DNA from: Syncephalastrum monosporum B8922
Taxonomy: Eukaryota; Mucoromycota; Mucoromycetes; Mucorales; Syncephalastraceae
NCBI GenBank assembly: GCA_000697355.1
Contig: JNEN01000871.1
Span: 62,001-126,000, forward strand
Direction: 5' to 3'
DNA: 64,000 nucleotides
The position numbers and the translations under genes were made by a program. This document shows positions 9,824 to 20,859 of this stretch, one piece after another (the first letter of the stretch is position 1; every line of letters begins with the position of its first letter). A model generated the notes under the pieces. That model worked only from the letters and a program-made list of their open reading frames with translations, was not told the origin of the DNA and made no database searches.

Positions 9824-10862
9824 ATGTGGTTATAGCTTAATTAAGCCGACTCGGTTAAGGCATATCCGCCTCTTCCATTGCTAAGCCACATTTATCCAGA
9901 CCTCGATCCGGCGTCTTGGTCCATACATGTCTTACCCAGCATGAATCTCGCGGAAGGACATGTGCCAGTATACGCGGCCTTCCGTAGCAGTTGCGACCCT
10001 CATCAATTGTATGGATTTTGCTATTTTGTATCTACAGTATCTGTGTACGGGTACGTTGAATGGCTCGATACATTCATTTGCGACAGTCAACGTCTTCTGA
10101 GTATCATTCTCAGCGAAGGGCAGCAGTGGCAGGATCATGTGCAGTCCGGGCTAAAAGAAGAGCATACAGCATGACGCCAATGATGGATGGATAAGCACAT
10201 GAAAATAAAAAAGAAAAGCGCATGGATAAATATTTATCCAAAATGAAGGAACACACGCCCATGCGTATGGAAGGTGGAATGGGAGATGTGCCCAACGAGA
10301 AAGGAAGACCAAAAGCGTAAAAAGGAAAAAAAGCTAGCATCGGGGGCTATTGCTGGGTGGGTAGATAGTGGGGGGCATATGCAATAGGCTTCTTTTCTGA
10401 TAGGTGCACATTGGGGGTATGCGAAACACCGGCCCATTTGTTTCATTTCACCGGGTCCTTATCAGATCCTGTTGGGCCTGTGATTTTGCATATATTTTTT
10501 CTCGAAGCAAGTCACGCGCATTGACATGTTCGAACCTGAAAATCTATCCTTATGATAGCTTCCAAATGGATCCATGTACCTGTGAAGCGTCTGTTTGTGC
10601 AGCCCAGGTTAGACAAGTATAGGATACCAGCATGTGAGAAAGGGCTTGTGCCGAAAGAGCGCGAAGGTATGGAGCAGTTTCGTTTGCAAAGGAATGTGCT
10701 CCGGGAGGGCGCGCACGAGAGCGATGTGATAGGGACGGGGTTTAAAAACAAAGCCAAATCTCGGCCAAAGGAAAGACCATCACGCAGCATCTCCCTTTTC
10801 CCCCACTCTATTTTTTTTGTTTTTTCTATTTGTTCTTCCTCGACAAAAAACGACAAACTACC
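9824..10862. promoter_or_regulatory. Divergent intergenic region between ELP2 and ISU1
   Basis: About 1 kb without a credible frame. The last 60 bases before ISU1 are a T/C-rich stretch (TTTTTTTTGTTTTTTC...) ending ACTACC directly before the ATG, a common fungal promoter/leader layout. No specific operator is recognised. Confidence 0.45.
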
Positions 10863-11555
10863 ATGTTGCGTTCTACATTGACTCCCCTCCAGCGCTCGAC
10901 CGCTGCTATCCGTAAGCCATTGACTGTTTCGGGTGCCCGCTTCTACCACGAGAAGGTAATTACAAAAAAAATATAGCCATGGGGCGATTTGTCATGCGAG
11001 GATATTGACATGGGCATGACCAGGTTATCGATCATTACGAGCGTCCTCGCAACGTGGGCTCGTTCCCCAAGACGGCGACGGACGTGGGCACCGGTCTCGT
11101 GGGTGCACCTGCCTGCGGTGATGTCATGAAGTTGCAAATCAAAGTGGACGAATCGTCGGGCAAGATTGTCGACGTCAAGTTCAAGACGTTCGGCTGCGGT
11201 TCTGCGATTGCCTCGTCGAGCTTCATGACCGAACGCGTGCGTGGCATGACCCTCGATGAAGCTGGTCAGATCAAGAACACTGAGATTGCCAAGGAGCTGT
11301 GCCTGCCGCCTGTGAAGCTGCATTGCTCAAGTAAGTTGATACTGTGATTGATTTTGAGAGATGGGAAGGATATCTTTCCCCTCTCTCTACATCTCTTATC
11401 AGGTACACTAACATGAGATCTGTCTTACTGTAGTGCTTGCTGAAGATGCGATCAAGTCTGCCATCAAGGATTACCGAAGCAAGCGTGGCGCGGCCGCCAC
11501 CACTGCTGCTGCTGATGCCAGCACTGCGCCTGCCCCGGCTGCTGCATCTGCTTAA
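10863..11555 (+). CDS. ISU1: Mitochondrial iron-sulfur cluster scaffold protein (IscU/Isu1)
   Basis: Isu1 is the scaffold on which mitochondria assemble [2Fe-2S] clusters with the Nfs1 desulfurase, frataxin and ferredoxin. Three exons (10863-10955, 11024-11330, 11434-11555) join in frame to 173 codons. Residues 1-27 are an Arg/Ser/Thr-rich presequence with no acidic residue. The IscU core starts at YHEKVIDHYERPRNVG. The three cluster cysteines are visible in GAPACGDVMKL, KTFGCGSAIASSS and LHCSMLAEDAIK, the latter spanning the exon 2/3 junction, and so is the Hsp70-binding LPPVK motif. The Ala/Thr-rich tail (about 25 residues) is longer than usual. It lies divergent from ELP2. Confidence 0.97.
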
Positions 11556-12238
11556 GGAAAATCCTGCCTGCCGTACTTACCCCAGGGTCACACACACACA
11601 TACACACACACTCGCGCCCAAATACACACACACACACACGTCACATACGTTCTCAGTCTTTCTGTCCTCGCCCGATTCCACCATCCATAATTCTCTATCC
11701 TCATATCTTTCCCTGCTTTAGTCTCATCGTCGCCCATATGGGGTGATAAGTAGGAGAATAGTTGTAAATGTAAAAACCATATTAAAGTGCTGTGCATGGT
11801 TACCCATAAAATGAAATTGAAAATGAAAATGAAAATGAAAAAAAAAAAAAAAAAGAGAGTGTGTTTGTTGGTGGTACTAAAGAGATCAGGTGAGCTGGCG
11901 GGAGTTGACATGATGCCAGACAGGATTGTTACTTCTATGGCTCTGACTGCATATGCCATATTGTACAGTGCTGCACTCTTGTGTTCGTGTCTCTGTCTGC
12001 CTGCTTCTGTAGACGCGCAACCCCTCTTCTTTTTTTTTTTTTTTTTTCTGGTTTCTTTTCCTCTTTTCTCTCTTATTTTTTTATTTCCCCCGCCCCTTTC
12101 CCCTTTCTACCTGCGCGTCTTCTTGCTTGCGCATAACTGTACGTTTCTACGTATCCCCTTCTCTCGGTTAATCTTCTTTTCTTGTTTTCTATTCTTATCG
12201 TATCCTATACCTTTGTCTTATAACTACTGCTATCACTG
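11556..12238. other. Intergenic region with CA and T microsatellites
   Basis: Contains (CA)n runs at about 11590-11640, an A-rich tract at 11812-11855 that probably follows the ISU1 poly(A) region, and a T/C-rich tract at 12028-12190 that likely forms the leader of the next gene. No gene seen. Confidence 0.5.
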
Positions 12239-12568
12239 ATGGGTGTCGTTTATACCCTCTTTCTGACCCTCGGCCTTTTAGCCTCGGGTAACACGCCCTT
12301 CTACTGCCTCTGTTTCTAGCTTCTAACTGTTCTCCGTTTTTCCTTTCATTCAGGCGTCTCGATTCCCCTGATTCTGACATTTCAAGATTACCAACCCGTG
12401 AACCAAGAGACGGATGACCCCGTCAAGTACTTTAGGCAGCCACTGCTGCAGACAGCCATGATTTTCTTGGGTGAAATCCTGTGTATCGTCGTGATCCAGG
12501 TCGCGAGCAAGAGCCCCGCTCTTCTGGATCGATCCATGCTCGATGCCGTTGCTCCTCAGCAACAGCAA

Positions 12569-12600
<32 letters not shown>

Positions 12601-13665
12601 ACAACAAACACAGCAGCAACAGCAACAACAGCAACAACAGCAGCAGCCTGCGTCGACGCCTTCATCGCAGGGTTACGGCGACCACCCTGAATGGGCAGCC
12701 GCCACGCGCACCTCCTCCTGGGCTCTCCTTTGGTTCATTCTCCCCAGTATCTGCGATCTGACGGCCACCACCGTAAGTCCGAGGGAGAAAGATAGAAAAG
12801 ACAATGGGGAATGTACAAGAGAAGCGTGTGGCTGATAGACATGTCAATACCATTCTTGTAGTTGATGAACATCGGCCTTATCTACAGTGCTCCGTCTGTG
12901 TTTCAGATGGTAAAGAGCAGCATCGTCGGCTTCTCCGCCATCTTTAGCCTTGTGTTCCTGTCACGTCGCTTCCTCGACCACGAATGGACAGCGGTGGCGG
13001 CTATCCTCATTGGCACCGGTGTTGTTTGCATTCGTGACGAGTGGATTGGCCCCTTGTTCCTCCTCGTCGCCCAACTCTTCGTCGCCGGCCAGTTTGTCCT
13101 CGAGGAGTACCTCATGGACCGCTATCATCTCGACCCCGTCAAGGCCATGGGCGTCGAGGGCGCTTTTGGCACCGCTTTCCTCGTCATTGCGACCGGCGTC
13201 GCCGTTCTCGTCGACCTGTGTGGTATCCGGGAGGGACTCGTCCAACTTGCGCATGACTATGTTCTCTGGCAGTCGGCACTGGTGCTGGCTTTGATGGTGG
13301 CCATGTTTAACTTCTTTGGCCTGGCTGTCAGTACTACCGTCGGTGTTCCGGGTCGCAGCGTCATTGATGCGCTCAGGTACTTGCTGCAGACGTGCGGCGC
13401 TGCATTGGCTGATGACGACTAACCTCCCCCTTTTTTCGTTTCTTTTCTTTTTTTTCTTCTGTCACAATTTAGAACCGTACTGACCTGGGTCGTTGCCATC
13501 CACTATGGCTGGGACAGCTTCTCATGGCTCGAGCTCGGCGGGTTCATCGTGCTCGTGCTCGGCGTGTTTACCTTTAACGGTGTGTTTTCCTGGATCTGGG
13601 AGCGTATCAGCAGCTTGCGTCATGGCAACAACACCAGTGCAGAAACAGCTCCCCTTTTGTCCTGA
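12239..13665 (+). CDS. SLC35F6-like drug/metabolite-transporter family membrane protein
   Basis: A multi-pass membrane protein of the EamA/nucleotide-sugar-transporter superfamily, closest to SLC35F6 (C2orf18), which in animals sits on lysosomal or mitochondrial membranes; its substrate is not known to me. Four exons (12239-12287, 12354-12772, 12862-13376, 13473-13665) join in frame to 391 residues. Diagnostic pieces are NIGLIYSAPSVFQMVKSSIV, GFSAIFSLVFLSRR, LLVAQLFVAGQFVLEEYLMD and MGVEGAFG. About ten hydrophobic stretches are visible. Between the second and third hydrophobic segments lies a 30-codon Gln tract (12557-12646) not expected in the family. The C-terminus ends ETAPLLS, a dileucine-like sorting tail seen in lysosomal members. 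The start at 12239 is the first ATG and begins a hydrophobic helix directly. Confidence 0.88.
12557..12646 (+). repeat. CAG/CAA polyglutamine microsatellite
   Basis: Thirty in-frame codons, 29 Gln (mixed CAG and CAA) and one Thr (ACA), inside a loop of the SLC35F6-like transporter. Confidence 0.95.
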
Positions 13666-13838
13666 AATCAAACACAATGAAAAAGTTTTGAAACGAAAAA
13701 CGAAAAAACAAAAAAAAAAAAAGACTCCCTCCACATGTGCGTGAATACTTTTCATATATATTTTTTTCGACTATAATTATTTAGTATCTGTTTCTTTTAT
13801 ATGCATGCTTTACAGGGAATGGGGGGGCGTGTTCCTTC

Positions 13839-15271
13839 TTATGGTTTTCGTCTCTTGTGGTGCCGTACACGGTCATCCATCCAGGCCCCAAACGGGTCAT
13901 GGGGCAAATGAAACTCACATTCGGGTATGGGTGGCACTTTGCAGCCGAACGCGACGAGGTGACGGTGGCTGCGCCGGTGGCCGCGTGCAGCGTTCTTGAC
14001 GTGCACAGCATTGGGACGGTCGTAAAAGGAACGGAAGGGTTCTCGAGCCGGGCTTGCCACGCGCCCTGGCCCTGAAGGTGCGACGTCTTCGGGAGCTGCG
14101 ACCATGGCAGTGTCTTCTACCTTGGGCAGTGGTGCTCCTTCGAGCGACACGTGGTTTTGTGGTACTTTATCCGTGCCTTGTCCTTGTTCCTTCTGCTCGG
14201 GTTGCTCGGGTTCGGGTGGCGGCAGTGGCGGTGATGCTTTGACGGGGGATGCGGAGGAAGAGGAGGGGAGGAGAGAGACGGAGGACGGTGTAGTTTTGGG
14301 CTGTTTGATGCTTGCTGTGGAAGATGGTGGTCGTGACCTGGGTGGAGAGACGGGTATGTTTGGCGATGAAGAGGAAGCAGTGGTAGTAAGAGGCGTAGTG
14401 GTAGGAGTAATAGTAGGAGTCGTAGAAGTAGTAGTAGTAGTAGGCGGTGGCGGAGGAGGAGGAGTTAGAATGGGATGATGGTGGTGATCTTCGTCTGCTG
14501 TTGTTTTCTTGCGTGAGCTGAGCGAAAAACCGAGCTGTTCGAACCGATTGAGTTGATCTTCTGCATCTGCGAGGATACGACGGCGCAGTGCATCCGGATC
14601 AATCTGAGGGGGCGGATCCTGGCCACGCTGTTGCAGTAACGAGGTGGCAATGCTCATGATGATATTCTTGTCCGTCTGCCGCACGCGTTCCACAAATTGT
14701 TGCTGCTGATACATTTCATGCTGCAGCTTTTCTTTTTCTCTGTTCTTGACTTTCTTTTCTTCCTTCTCGTACTTGCGATGCCGTCGCAGATACGATTCCT
14801 CGTCGGGTGCCTGAAAACAAAAGGAGATCGCCATGAATACGTAGGAAGGCGTGGATTGATATGATCATGATCATGATCATCGTACCTCGACCGTGTCCTC
14901 TTCGTCCTGTTTGGATCTCCCTTTCAGGCGTATTGTGCGGGTGTAGACCTTGAAGCCGCGGTGGGGCTCTGTTTCGGTCTTGGGACTCGCTATTTCCGGG
15001 GGTGGTCCTGCATCGTTGCAAGAAGCAAGATCGACTGAGTCTTGCATGACGAGTACCGTGTCTTCATTGAATGGGATTGTGTCGAGATCATCTTCCCAAG
15101 AGGGATGAGTATGGGAATAAGACGGAAAGAACGCGCTTATAAAATAAAAGTATCAATACCTTCTTGTCTGTCGAGGACGGCCTGAACAGCCTCGGTCAGG
15201 AAACTGTTTCGAGGCGGAAGTGCACGCTTCTGAGCGGTCGATTGCGGCCGTGCATTCCTCGGTTGGGACAT
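13839..15271 (-). CDS. Sas4/MSL1-like protein with PEHE-type region
   Basis: Probable scaffold of a MYST-type histone acetyltransferase complex. After the start MSQPRNARPQ (ATG at 15271), exon 1 joins exon 2 at 15160/15091 in frame (RQED-DLDT). The central segment EESYLRRHRKYEKEEKKVKN is the basic helix typical of PEHE/SAS4 domains, and near the C-terminus FGCKVPPIPECEFHLP matches the FG-x-P-x-P-x-F-x-LP ending seen in MSL1, KANSL1 and fungal Sas4. Between them are a coiled coil (QQFVERVRQTDKNI), a DPDALRRRILADAEDQL helix, and a long Pro/Thr/Ser disordered linker of about 130 residues. The C-terminus is basic (RVRHHKRRKP). The family call rests on motif memory only; the split of the two PEHE halves by a low-complexity linker is unusual. 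Confidence 0.55.
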
Positions 15272-15865
15272 CTCACACAAACACACGCACACACACGCAC
15301 ACGCAGAGATACAAAGTTTATTACGGGTCGCTGGAGGGCCAAAAAGGTGCGGCGTTCCAAACCACTGGGCAAGGGATAACCAAAGTGAGGCTGAATCAGC
15401 GAGAGAAATTCAAACTCTTCTTGTCGCAAAGAGAAACGCACATCATGCTATAGGAGAAGACAGGGAAAGAGACGTATGAATCGTGGACAGGTTGGACGGG
15501 ATCGATGAAGAACCGCACTTCTTCTATTTGCACTTTTTAGTTGACTGTGTGTAACGTAGATTAAAAAATAATAGGCAGATGGAGCGCGTGTGCGCACAGG
15601 TCCAGTCGAACGGGTCTGGGTGATGGCGCTTGAGACTCAATCATGCAAGACATAAAAAGAAATAAAAAAAAGAGAGAAATAAAGAAAGCGAACCGCGTCA
15701 AAAGGAAGCGTGAGACCCACCTCTGTTTATCTTCTTCTTTCGCCTCCTTCTGCTCTTTTTCTTTTTCTCTTGTTCGTTCTAAACGAAGGCAAGCGTTTTC
15801 GACGCCTCTCAACTTGACACCTGACACTTATCTCCACTCTCTACTGCCTTGTGGAGTTTAGCTGG
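15272..15865. other. Divergent intergenic region with CA repeat
   Basis: Holds a (CA)n tract at 15274-15302 directly upstream of the Sas4-like start and a T/C-rich leader before the RRM gene. The open frame on the minus strand to 15441 contains the CA repeat and is probably 5' untranslated sequence. No gene supported. Confidence 0.45.
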
Positions 15866-18621
15866 ATGACCATGACCCAGCCGACTACGCCTCTACAACA
15901 GCCATTCATACAGCAACACCAAGCAGAACAAACAATGGACAACATGCATGAAGTCAACACCATGCTAGAGTCTTTCAGTATAAACAACAAGGAGACAAGC
16001 GGCACACCAAACGGCACCCTTCGGCAGCCCACGCCGACCGATGAAGGTACGCTTATTCTCTTTTGAACAGAATGTGCACTCGTCCTACGATGGTTTGACC
16101 TTCTACTGCTCCGGTCATAGGCAACATTGAGCTGCATTCGACACCGTCCAACGAAGTTGACAAGCGTGGCAGCCCAGCGGCTTGCATCTTTGTGGCCAGG
16201 TAGGATCCCGGAATAGTTTCTACATTCTATCTTCAGTAATTGACTCTCTCTTTCCTTCACCCTATATCCCAGTCTCACCAAGGAGAAGACGGATGAAGAG
16301 CTTAATATATCGGTGTCACGCCATTTCAAGCAATGGGGTAAGCTCCTGAACGTCAAGGTCCTCAAGGACTGGATGGAACGGCCTTACGCCTTTGTCCAAT
16401 TTGAGGTAAACCAGTTTCTCCCCACCCCCCACTCTTGGAAACTCGACAGCCGCAGCATGAAAAGCCGCAGCATGAAAAGCCGCAGCAAGGCGCTGACAAT
16501 GGTTCACTAATGCTTACCCTTTTTCGTTGTCTACCTCATAGCGCAAAGCGGAGGCCAAACAAGCGCTCGCCAAGGCGCCGAATACCATCCTGGATGGCCG
16601 TCATATTCGCTGCGAGCCCGCCCGCGTGAATCGCACGCTGTGTCTTATCCCGTACAGCAACAAAGACCTTTCCAAAGAAGTACGTCAACTTTCTGACTAT
16701 CATGATGTCATTCTTTATCTCTCCTCCTCACCGGGCACACGCGCTCACTCACTCAATCACTCACTCATCGCTCTCTTTATTTTCATTTTTTTTTAATTTA
16801 ATTTGATGAGATAGCTTATCAAACAGAAACTGTCTGGGTACGGCAAGATCGAAGATATCACGATTCTTTACCCCAATCGTCGAAACAATGGCAAGACGCG
16901 CCATGGAAGTCGAGACCCTTGTGCGTTTGTCAAATATTGCTACCGAGACGACGCCATCCAGGCTTATTTGGTACGTTCTTCTTTTTTTTTTTTAAGAAAA
17001 AGAATATAACATATGATAATGAAAAGTGGGATGGCGTACAAGCTTCACGTGGTATTCATGCAACTTTTTTTTTCTTTGTTTTTTTTTGTAACCAGAGCCT
17101 GCACGGCGATCGGGCCTCACCCGGCCAAGACATTTGGTGGCCAGAATGGGCATCCAACCTCGGTTCCAGCGCTGGCCATCGTCCCACCACCCCTCACCAC
17201 AGGCGCTACCGGAACCGCGATGGCAAAGACACGGACATGACGAACGCCAAACCACTAACAAACCACATCAATTATGACAATGCAACCCACAAGCCGCTGA
17301 CGCAACCAGAAGACCATGCCTATCTCTCCACACCTAATACAAGTCCCATGTCGTGTGGTCTGAGCGGTGCGAGCTATGTGTATCCTGACTTCTCGGTGGA
17401 TCCTTGCAGCATTTTCATTGGTAATCTCTTTGACAACGCCACTGAGAAAGCCGTCCATCAGCGATTTAGTACATACGGTGACATCCTTGACCTGCATGTG
17501 GTGCGCAAGACGCTCGAGCGAAGTTATAAGCGCAAACGTGTGTTTGCCTTTGTGCAGTACGCGCAAGAGTCCTCAGCGGCGCGCGCCATTGAATGCGAGG
17601 TAAAATGGTATACGAAGCACACGCATGAGCTGCGAACTCATTCTGCTGATATCATAGCACGGTGCGGTATGGAATTCGCGCGCCTTGCGACTCGCCTTGC
17701 GTGAACACCACGCTTACTTTCCCTTATCGACGCCGATGATGTACCCTCCCTGGTATGCCGAACGGCCACACCCACCCGGTATGGGCATGCCCGCCGCGTC
17801 GTACTACTATCAATGTGCGACCGGCATAGCCAACGATGGTCCCTGCGTCGGGGGTGGTGCTTGGGGTACGATGGCGATCATGCCATCCAGTTCGCGTCCG
17901 CCCACACCCGACGACACGTCACTCCAGCTGAGCGAGGATGACACCGCCCACACGGGACCTCCTGATGGCTCGCCCAACAGCAACCAAAACAGCAACATCG
18001 GCAATCCGTACTTGGCAAACGCATCCATGTGCGTCGCTCTCCCTGCATCTGCTCCAGTTCCAGGCAAGCCATCTGCGTTGCCTTCTCTGTCCAAAGAGGC
18101 ACCGGCCTTTTATAGCTACAACACAGCTATGTATGTCCCCTTGGCACCTGTAAGTTGAAAGAGACCAAGGAAAAAGAATGAGAGGGTCACTTACGTAGAG
18201 ACAGGACGAGACCCACTTGCACTTTGCGATGCATGGTAAACAACTGACAGCTTTTACCTTCCATTCGATTGACGTTTTCCCCTGTGCAGATATGCGGCAC
18301 ACGCTGCCTTGCACGAACGAGCCCATGTACTTTTCGCCCTCCTACTACGACCCCTACATTGCGTGCTACCCGCCCATGTCGCCCATGACCTCGTCGAATG
18401 CAAAGCAGCCAGGTATCTCGACGTTCTACTACCTGGACTGCCCCAAGATGGATCTCGCCGATTGGACCCAGGGCCCGTATATGGTCGGCAGCGATGACAT
18501 TAGCAGCTCTCCACCTTCGCTCCCGTTCTCCAACTGCAAGCAGCCATCCAAGGGTCGACGCTCCAGTCATCGGTACCACAACACGACTCGGCCTCTTGCC
18601 CACGGAGACAAGCACAAGTAG
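15866..18621 (+). CDS. Three-RRM RNA-binding protein, Rim4-like
   Basis: Nine exons join cleanly to 683 residues. RRM1 begins CIFVASLTKEKTDEEL and contains HFKQWGKLLNVKVLKD and PYAFVQFE, followed by ILDGRHIRCE-ARVNRTL. This order matches yeast Rim4, an RNA-binding translational repressor active in meiosis. RRM2 (LSGYGKIEDITILYP...CAFVKYCYRDDAIQAY) follows, and RRM3 starts CSIFIGNLFDNATEKAVHQR with VFAFVQYAQESSAARA. The C-terminal 300 residues are Pro/Ser/Tyr-rich and lack a recognised domain; in Rim4 such tails form amyloid-like assemblies. Acceptor choices: 16121, 16273, 16542, 16815, 17096, 17658, 18199 and 18290. Exon 8 (18199-18235) is only 37 bases, and the introns around it are 49 and 54 bases. 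Function in this organism is inferred, not shown. Confidence 0.7.
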
Positions 18622-18859
18622 TGGCGATGGTGTCTTTCAGTCCCTTTAGCTTCGTGTGCTGTATCTTTCTTTCTTTCTTTTTTTCTTCTCTTCTCCGTCT
18701 TTCTACTTTTTTTTTTTTACTCGAGTAGGGATGAGGGTGGATTTGACAAATGAAAAATTACAAAAAAAAAAAAAATTTGGGGAAGAGAAGTGGATGCTAC
18801 AATGGAAGAAGTCGAGGATGCATGAATAATGTCAATACTGTCAATACTAGGTCTCAGGG
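18622..18859. other. Short convergent spacer between RRM gene and COQ9
   Basis: Contains T-rich and A-rich runs (18700-18775) typical of 3' untranslated regions; nothing else seen. Confidence 0.4.
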
Positions 18860-19786
18860 TTAAAAGCGGATCCCGCGCTATTTGGGAAAAAGGAGGGAGG
18901 GAGCGTGTGAGATGGAGACTTTTGGAACGGTTGGGTACAGGTGACTTACCGTGCCAAGCAGGCCGATGAAGCTCTGGGCGCCAAAGTTGAGCATGGCGCT
19001 GAGGTCACTCTTGGCGCCTTCCCACTGCTGGAGCTGCGTCAGACGACGGCGCAGAAAGGCGTAGGTCTCGGTATAGTTGGGCGAGGTATCCTGGGTCATG
19101 AACATTTCGGTCGAGGCGTAGATGGACGCGAGCTCCGCGCGTTTCGTATACCACGTAAACTACACAAGTATGAGACACCCCCAGCCTTCGTATCCGCGTC
19201 CCCCCCCCCTTTTGCACTGGCTTACATCTGCGTTTTTGTCGCCGGCGTAGTAGAGGATATCATCGACAATCTCGGCGAGGTGCTTCAGAGACGCGGGCAT
19301 GTGGGCGGGGTGGCCCATGATGGCCAGCGCGTCGCCCCAGTGCGCCGCGTAGGGCTGGACTAGCTGCAGTCGCAGCACAAGGAACGCATACAGACGTTCG
19401 TGGAACGTCTTGAGCTGGGCCTCGTCTGCGGTCTGGTCGAGGGCCTCCTCAATAAGCTTCACGTGCTGCTCGCGGCAGTCTTTGAGGAATGCATCGACAA
19501 GGCTCCATTCGCCATGCTCAAACAGGCCATGCGCCACCGAGGGGTAATTCAGCGAGGACACGCCTTGCTGGATCGCCGCCTTGGTCCAGCCGTGCTGCTG
19601 CACAAAGGGCAGGGTTGCCTTGAGCAAGGTCTGCGTGGGCTGTGCCGTGTGGCTAGCAATCAACGTGAGTGGCAATCAAGACACACGCAGCAGTCGTATT
19701 TACACAAGTCGTTGCGCATGGCGAGGGGCCATGGCCATGCGCCGTGCACAGGGTCGTGCAGCAAGTCGAGCCAGGGTGCTGAACAT
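18860..19786 (-). CDS. COQ9: Ubiquinone biosynthesis protein COQ9
   Basis: Coq9 is a lipid-binding TetR-fold protein of the mitochondrial inner membrane that presents intermediates to the Coq7 hydroxylase. Exon 1 (19786-19704) encodes a mitochondrial presequence (MFSTLARLAARPCARRMAMA). The next exon, joined in frame at CTTGT/C, carries ATLPFVQQHGWTKAAIQQGV, the typical Coq9 helix-turn-helix start. Further on are VKLIEEALDQ, HWGDALAIMGHPAHMPASL, VDDILYYAGDKNADVS, then FTWYTKRAELASIYASTEMF and MTQDTSPNYTETYAFLRRRL, all aligned with human COQ9. The last exon is only 18 bases (18877-18860) and adds RGIRF before TAA. Total length is about 250 residues, close to the family norm. Confidence 0.93.
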
Positions 19787-19957
19787 TATTATTTATTGTT
19801 GTAGGTAGCAGGAATGAAGGATTATTTGCGCTGTCAATTTCCCGCATCTTTTTTTTTATTATTTTTTCGGCATTCTTTCAATTCTATTATACCTTTGACG
19901 CATTGCATCGTAATTTCGGATAGAAATCATTTGCCCGTTCCTTTTGACACCCATCAG

Positions 19958-20322
19958 TGGCATCGTCTCGCTCGTTGTTATCGTTTGTGTTTCTTCTGCC
20001 CCTGCAAGCGCATGCGCTTATCGAAGCCCATTGTCCGGCCTGGCTTGCCTGGCTTGTGTCTGTCATTTTTGTGCTTCTGGAATCGGCCGTAATGGATATC
20101 ATTTTCTTTGCCACTGTGTTACCGTTCTTCCAGGATGCTACCTTTGATGCGACGCTGCGGGCCCGGGGCCTGCCGCGTATGTTTGATACGCGCGTGGAGG
20201 TCAGCGGGATCTGCTGTCCTGTTGGAAAGGGAGAATTGGAAAGACGCGCCGAGTATAACATAGAATTGCGATCAGCATGTCTTGCGCGTGGCGAGCTCAT
20301 CGGCGACTTGAAGCTGATATAG
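19958..20322 (+). CDS. Membrane-protein fragment, possibly EI24/Rrt8-like; 5' end unresolved
   Basis: A frame of about 120 residues without a usable ATG: a stop lies just upstream, and an acceptor-like CCCATCAG precedes 19958. Two hydrophobic segments are visible (AWLAWLVSVIFVLLESAVMD and DIIFFATVLPFFQD), then FDATLRARGLPRMFD and a basic tail. The pattern ending in LLES...PFFQDATFDATLRARGL resembles the C-terminal part of a fungal EI24/Rrt8 type four-TM family, but this is weak. Only 170 bases separate it from the divergent COQ9 start, so the missing N-terminal half would have to overlap COQ9 or is lost. It could be a truncated pseudogene. Confidence 0.35.
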
Positions 20323-20859
20323 GCTATAATCATACAAAAGGGACTGCTCTAGTTCATCTGCTGATGTGGCAGACGTGTAGGCGCTTGAGGGCGTTACGGC
20401 CTGGGAACTTAATGGTTGTCTTTGACCAGCTATTGGCGATCGGTTGCGTGTTTGCTACTGTATAAGCTCTAAGAATCACTTCAGTGTCCTTTTGGCCATC
20501 TTTGATACGAGTAATTTTGTTAGTATCAGTATATTCTACACATTGCTCTACTCTCATGGCGATAACCTAGACGACAGATGTGGATATCAGATGTATCGGC
20601 GTAATAAACTATCACAATAAATCTCCACTCATAAGCACACACTACTACCTAGCTGGGCATGAACGTAGCACGGTTACTACAGGACTAGTGTACTTCTAGG
20701 TGTAGTGTATATTATTTTTTGGGTGAGAATGCATGTAAGACGACGCACTGGCCTCCCATTCGCCGTAAGAAGAAAAAGGAAAGCCCAGCGAGTCATTTAT
20801 CTCGCCATTCCCTCTTTTTTCTTTGCTTCTGTCCAGCTTTTTTCTTTCACAACCATCTA
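20323..20859. other. Spacer upstream of GPI8
   Basis: No supported gene. The end (20810-20858) is T/C-rich with TTTTTTCTTTG and TTTTTTCTTTC, the usual fungal leader just before the GPI8 ATG. Confidence 0.45.

Noticed and set aside
19814..20092. 92-residue plus-strand frame overlapping the membrane-protein fragment
   Set aside because: T-rich, with no hydrophobic pattern or family wording; the neighbouring frame from 19958 is more protein-like.
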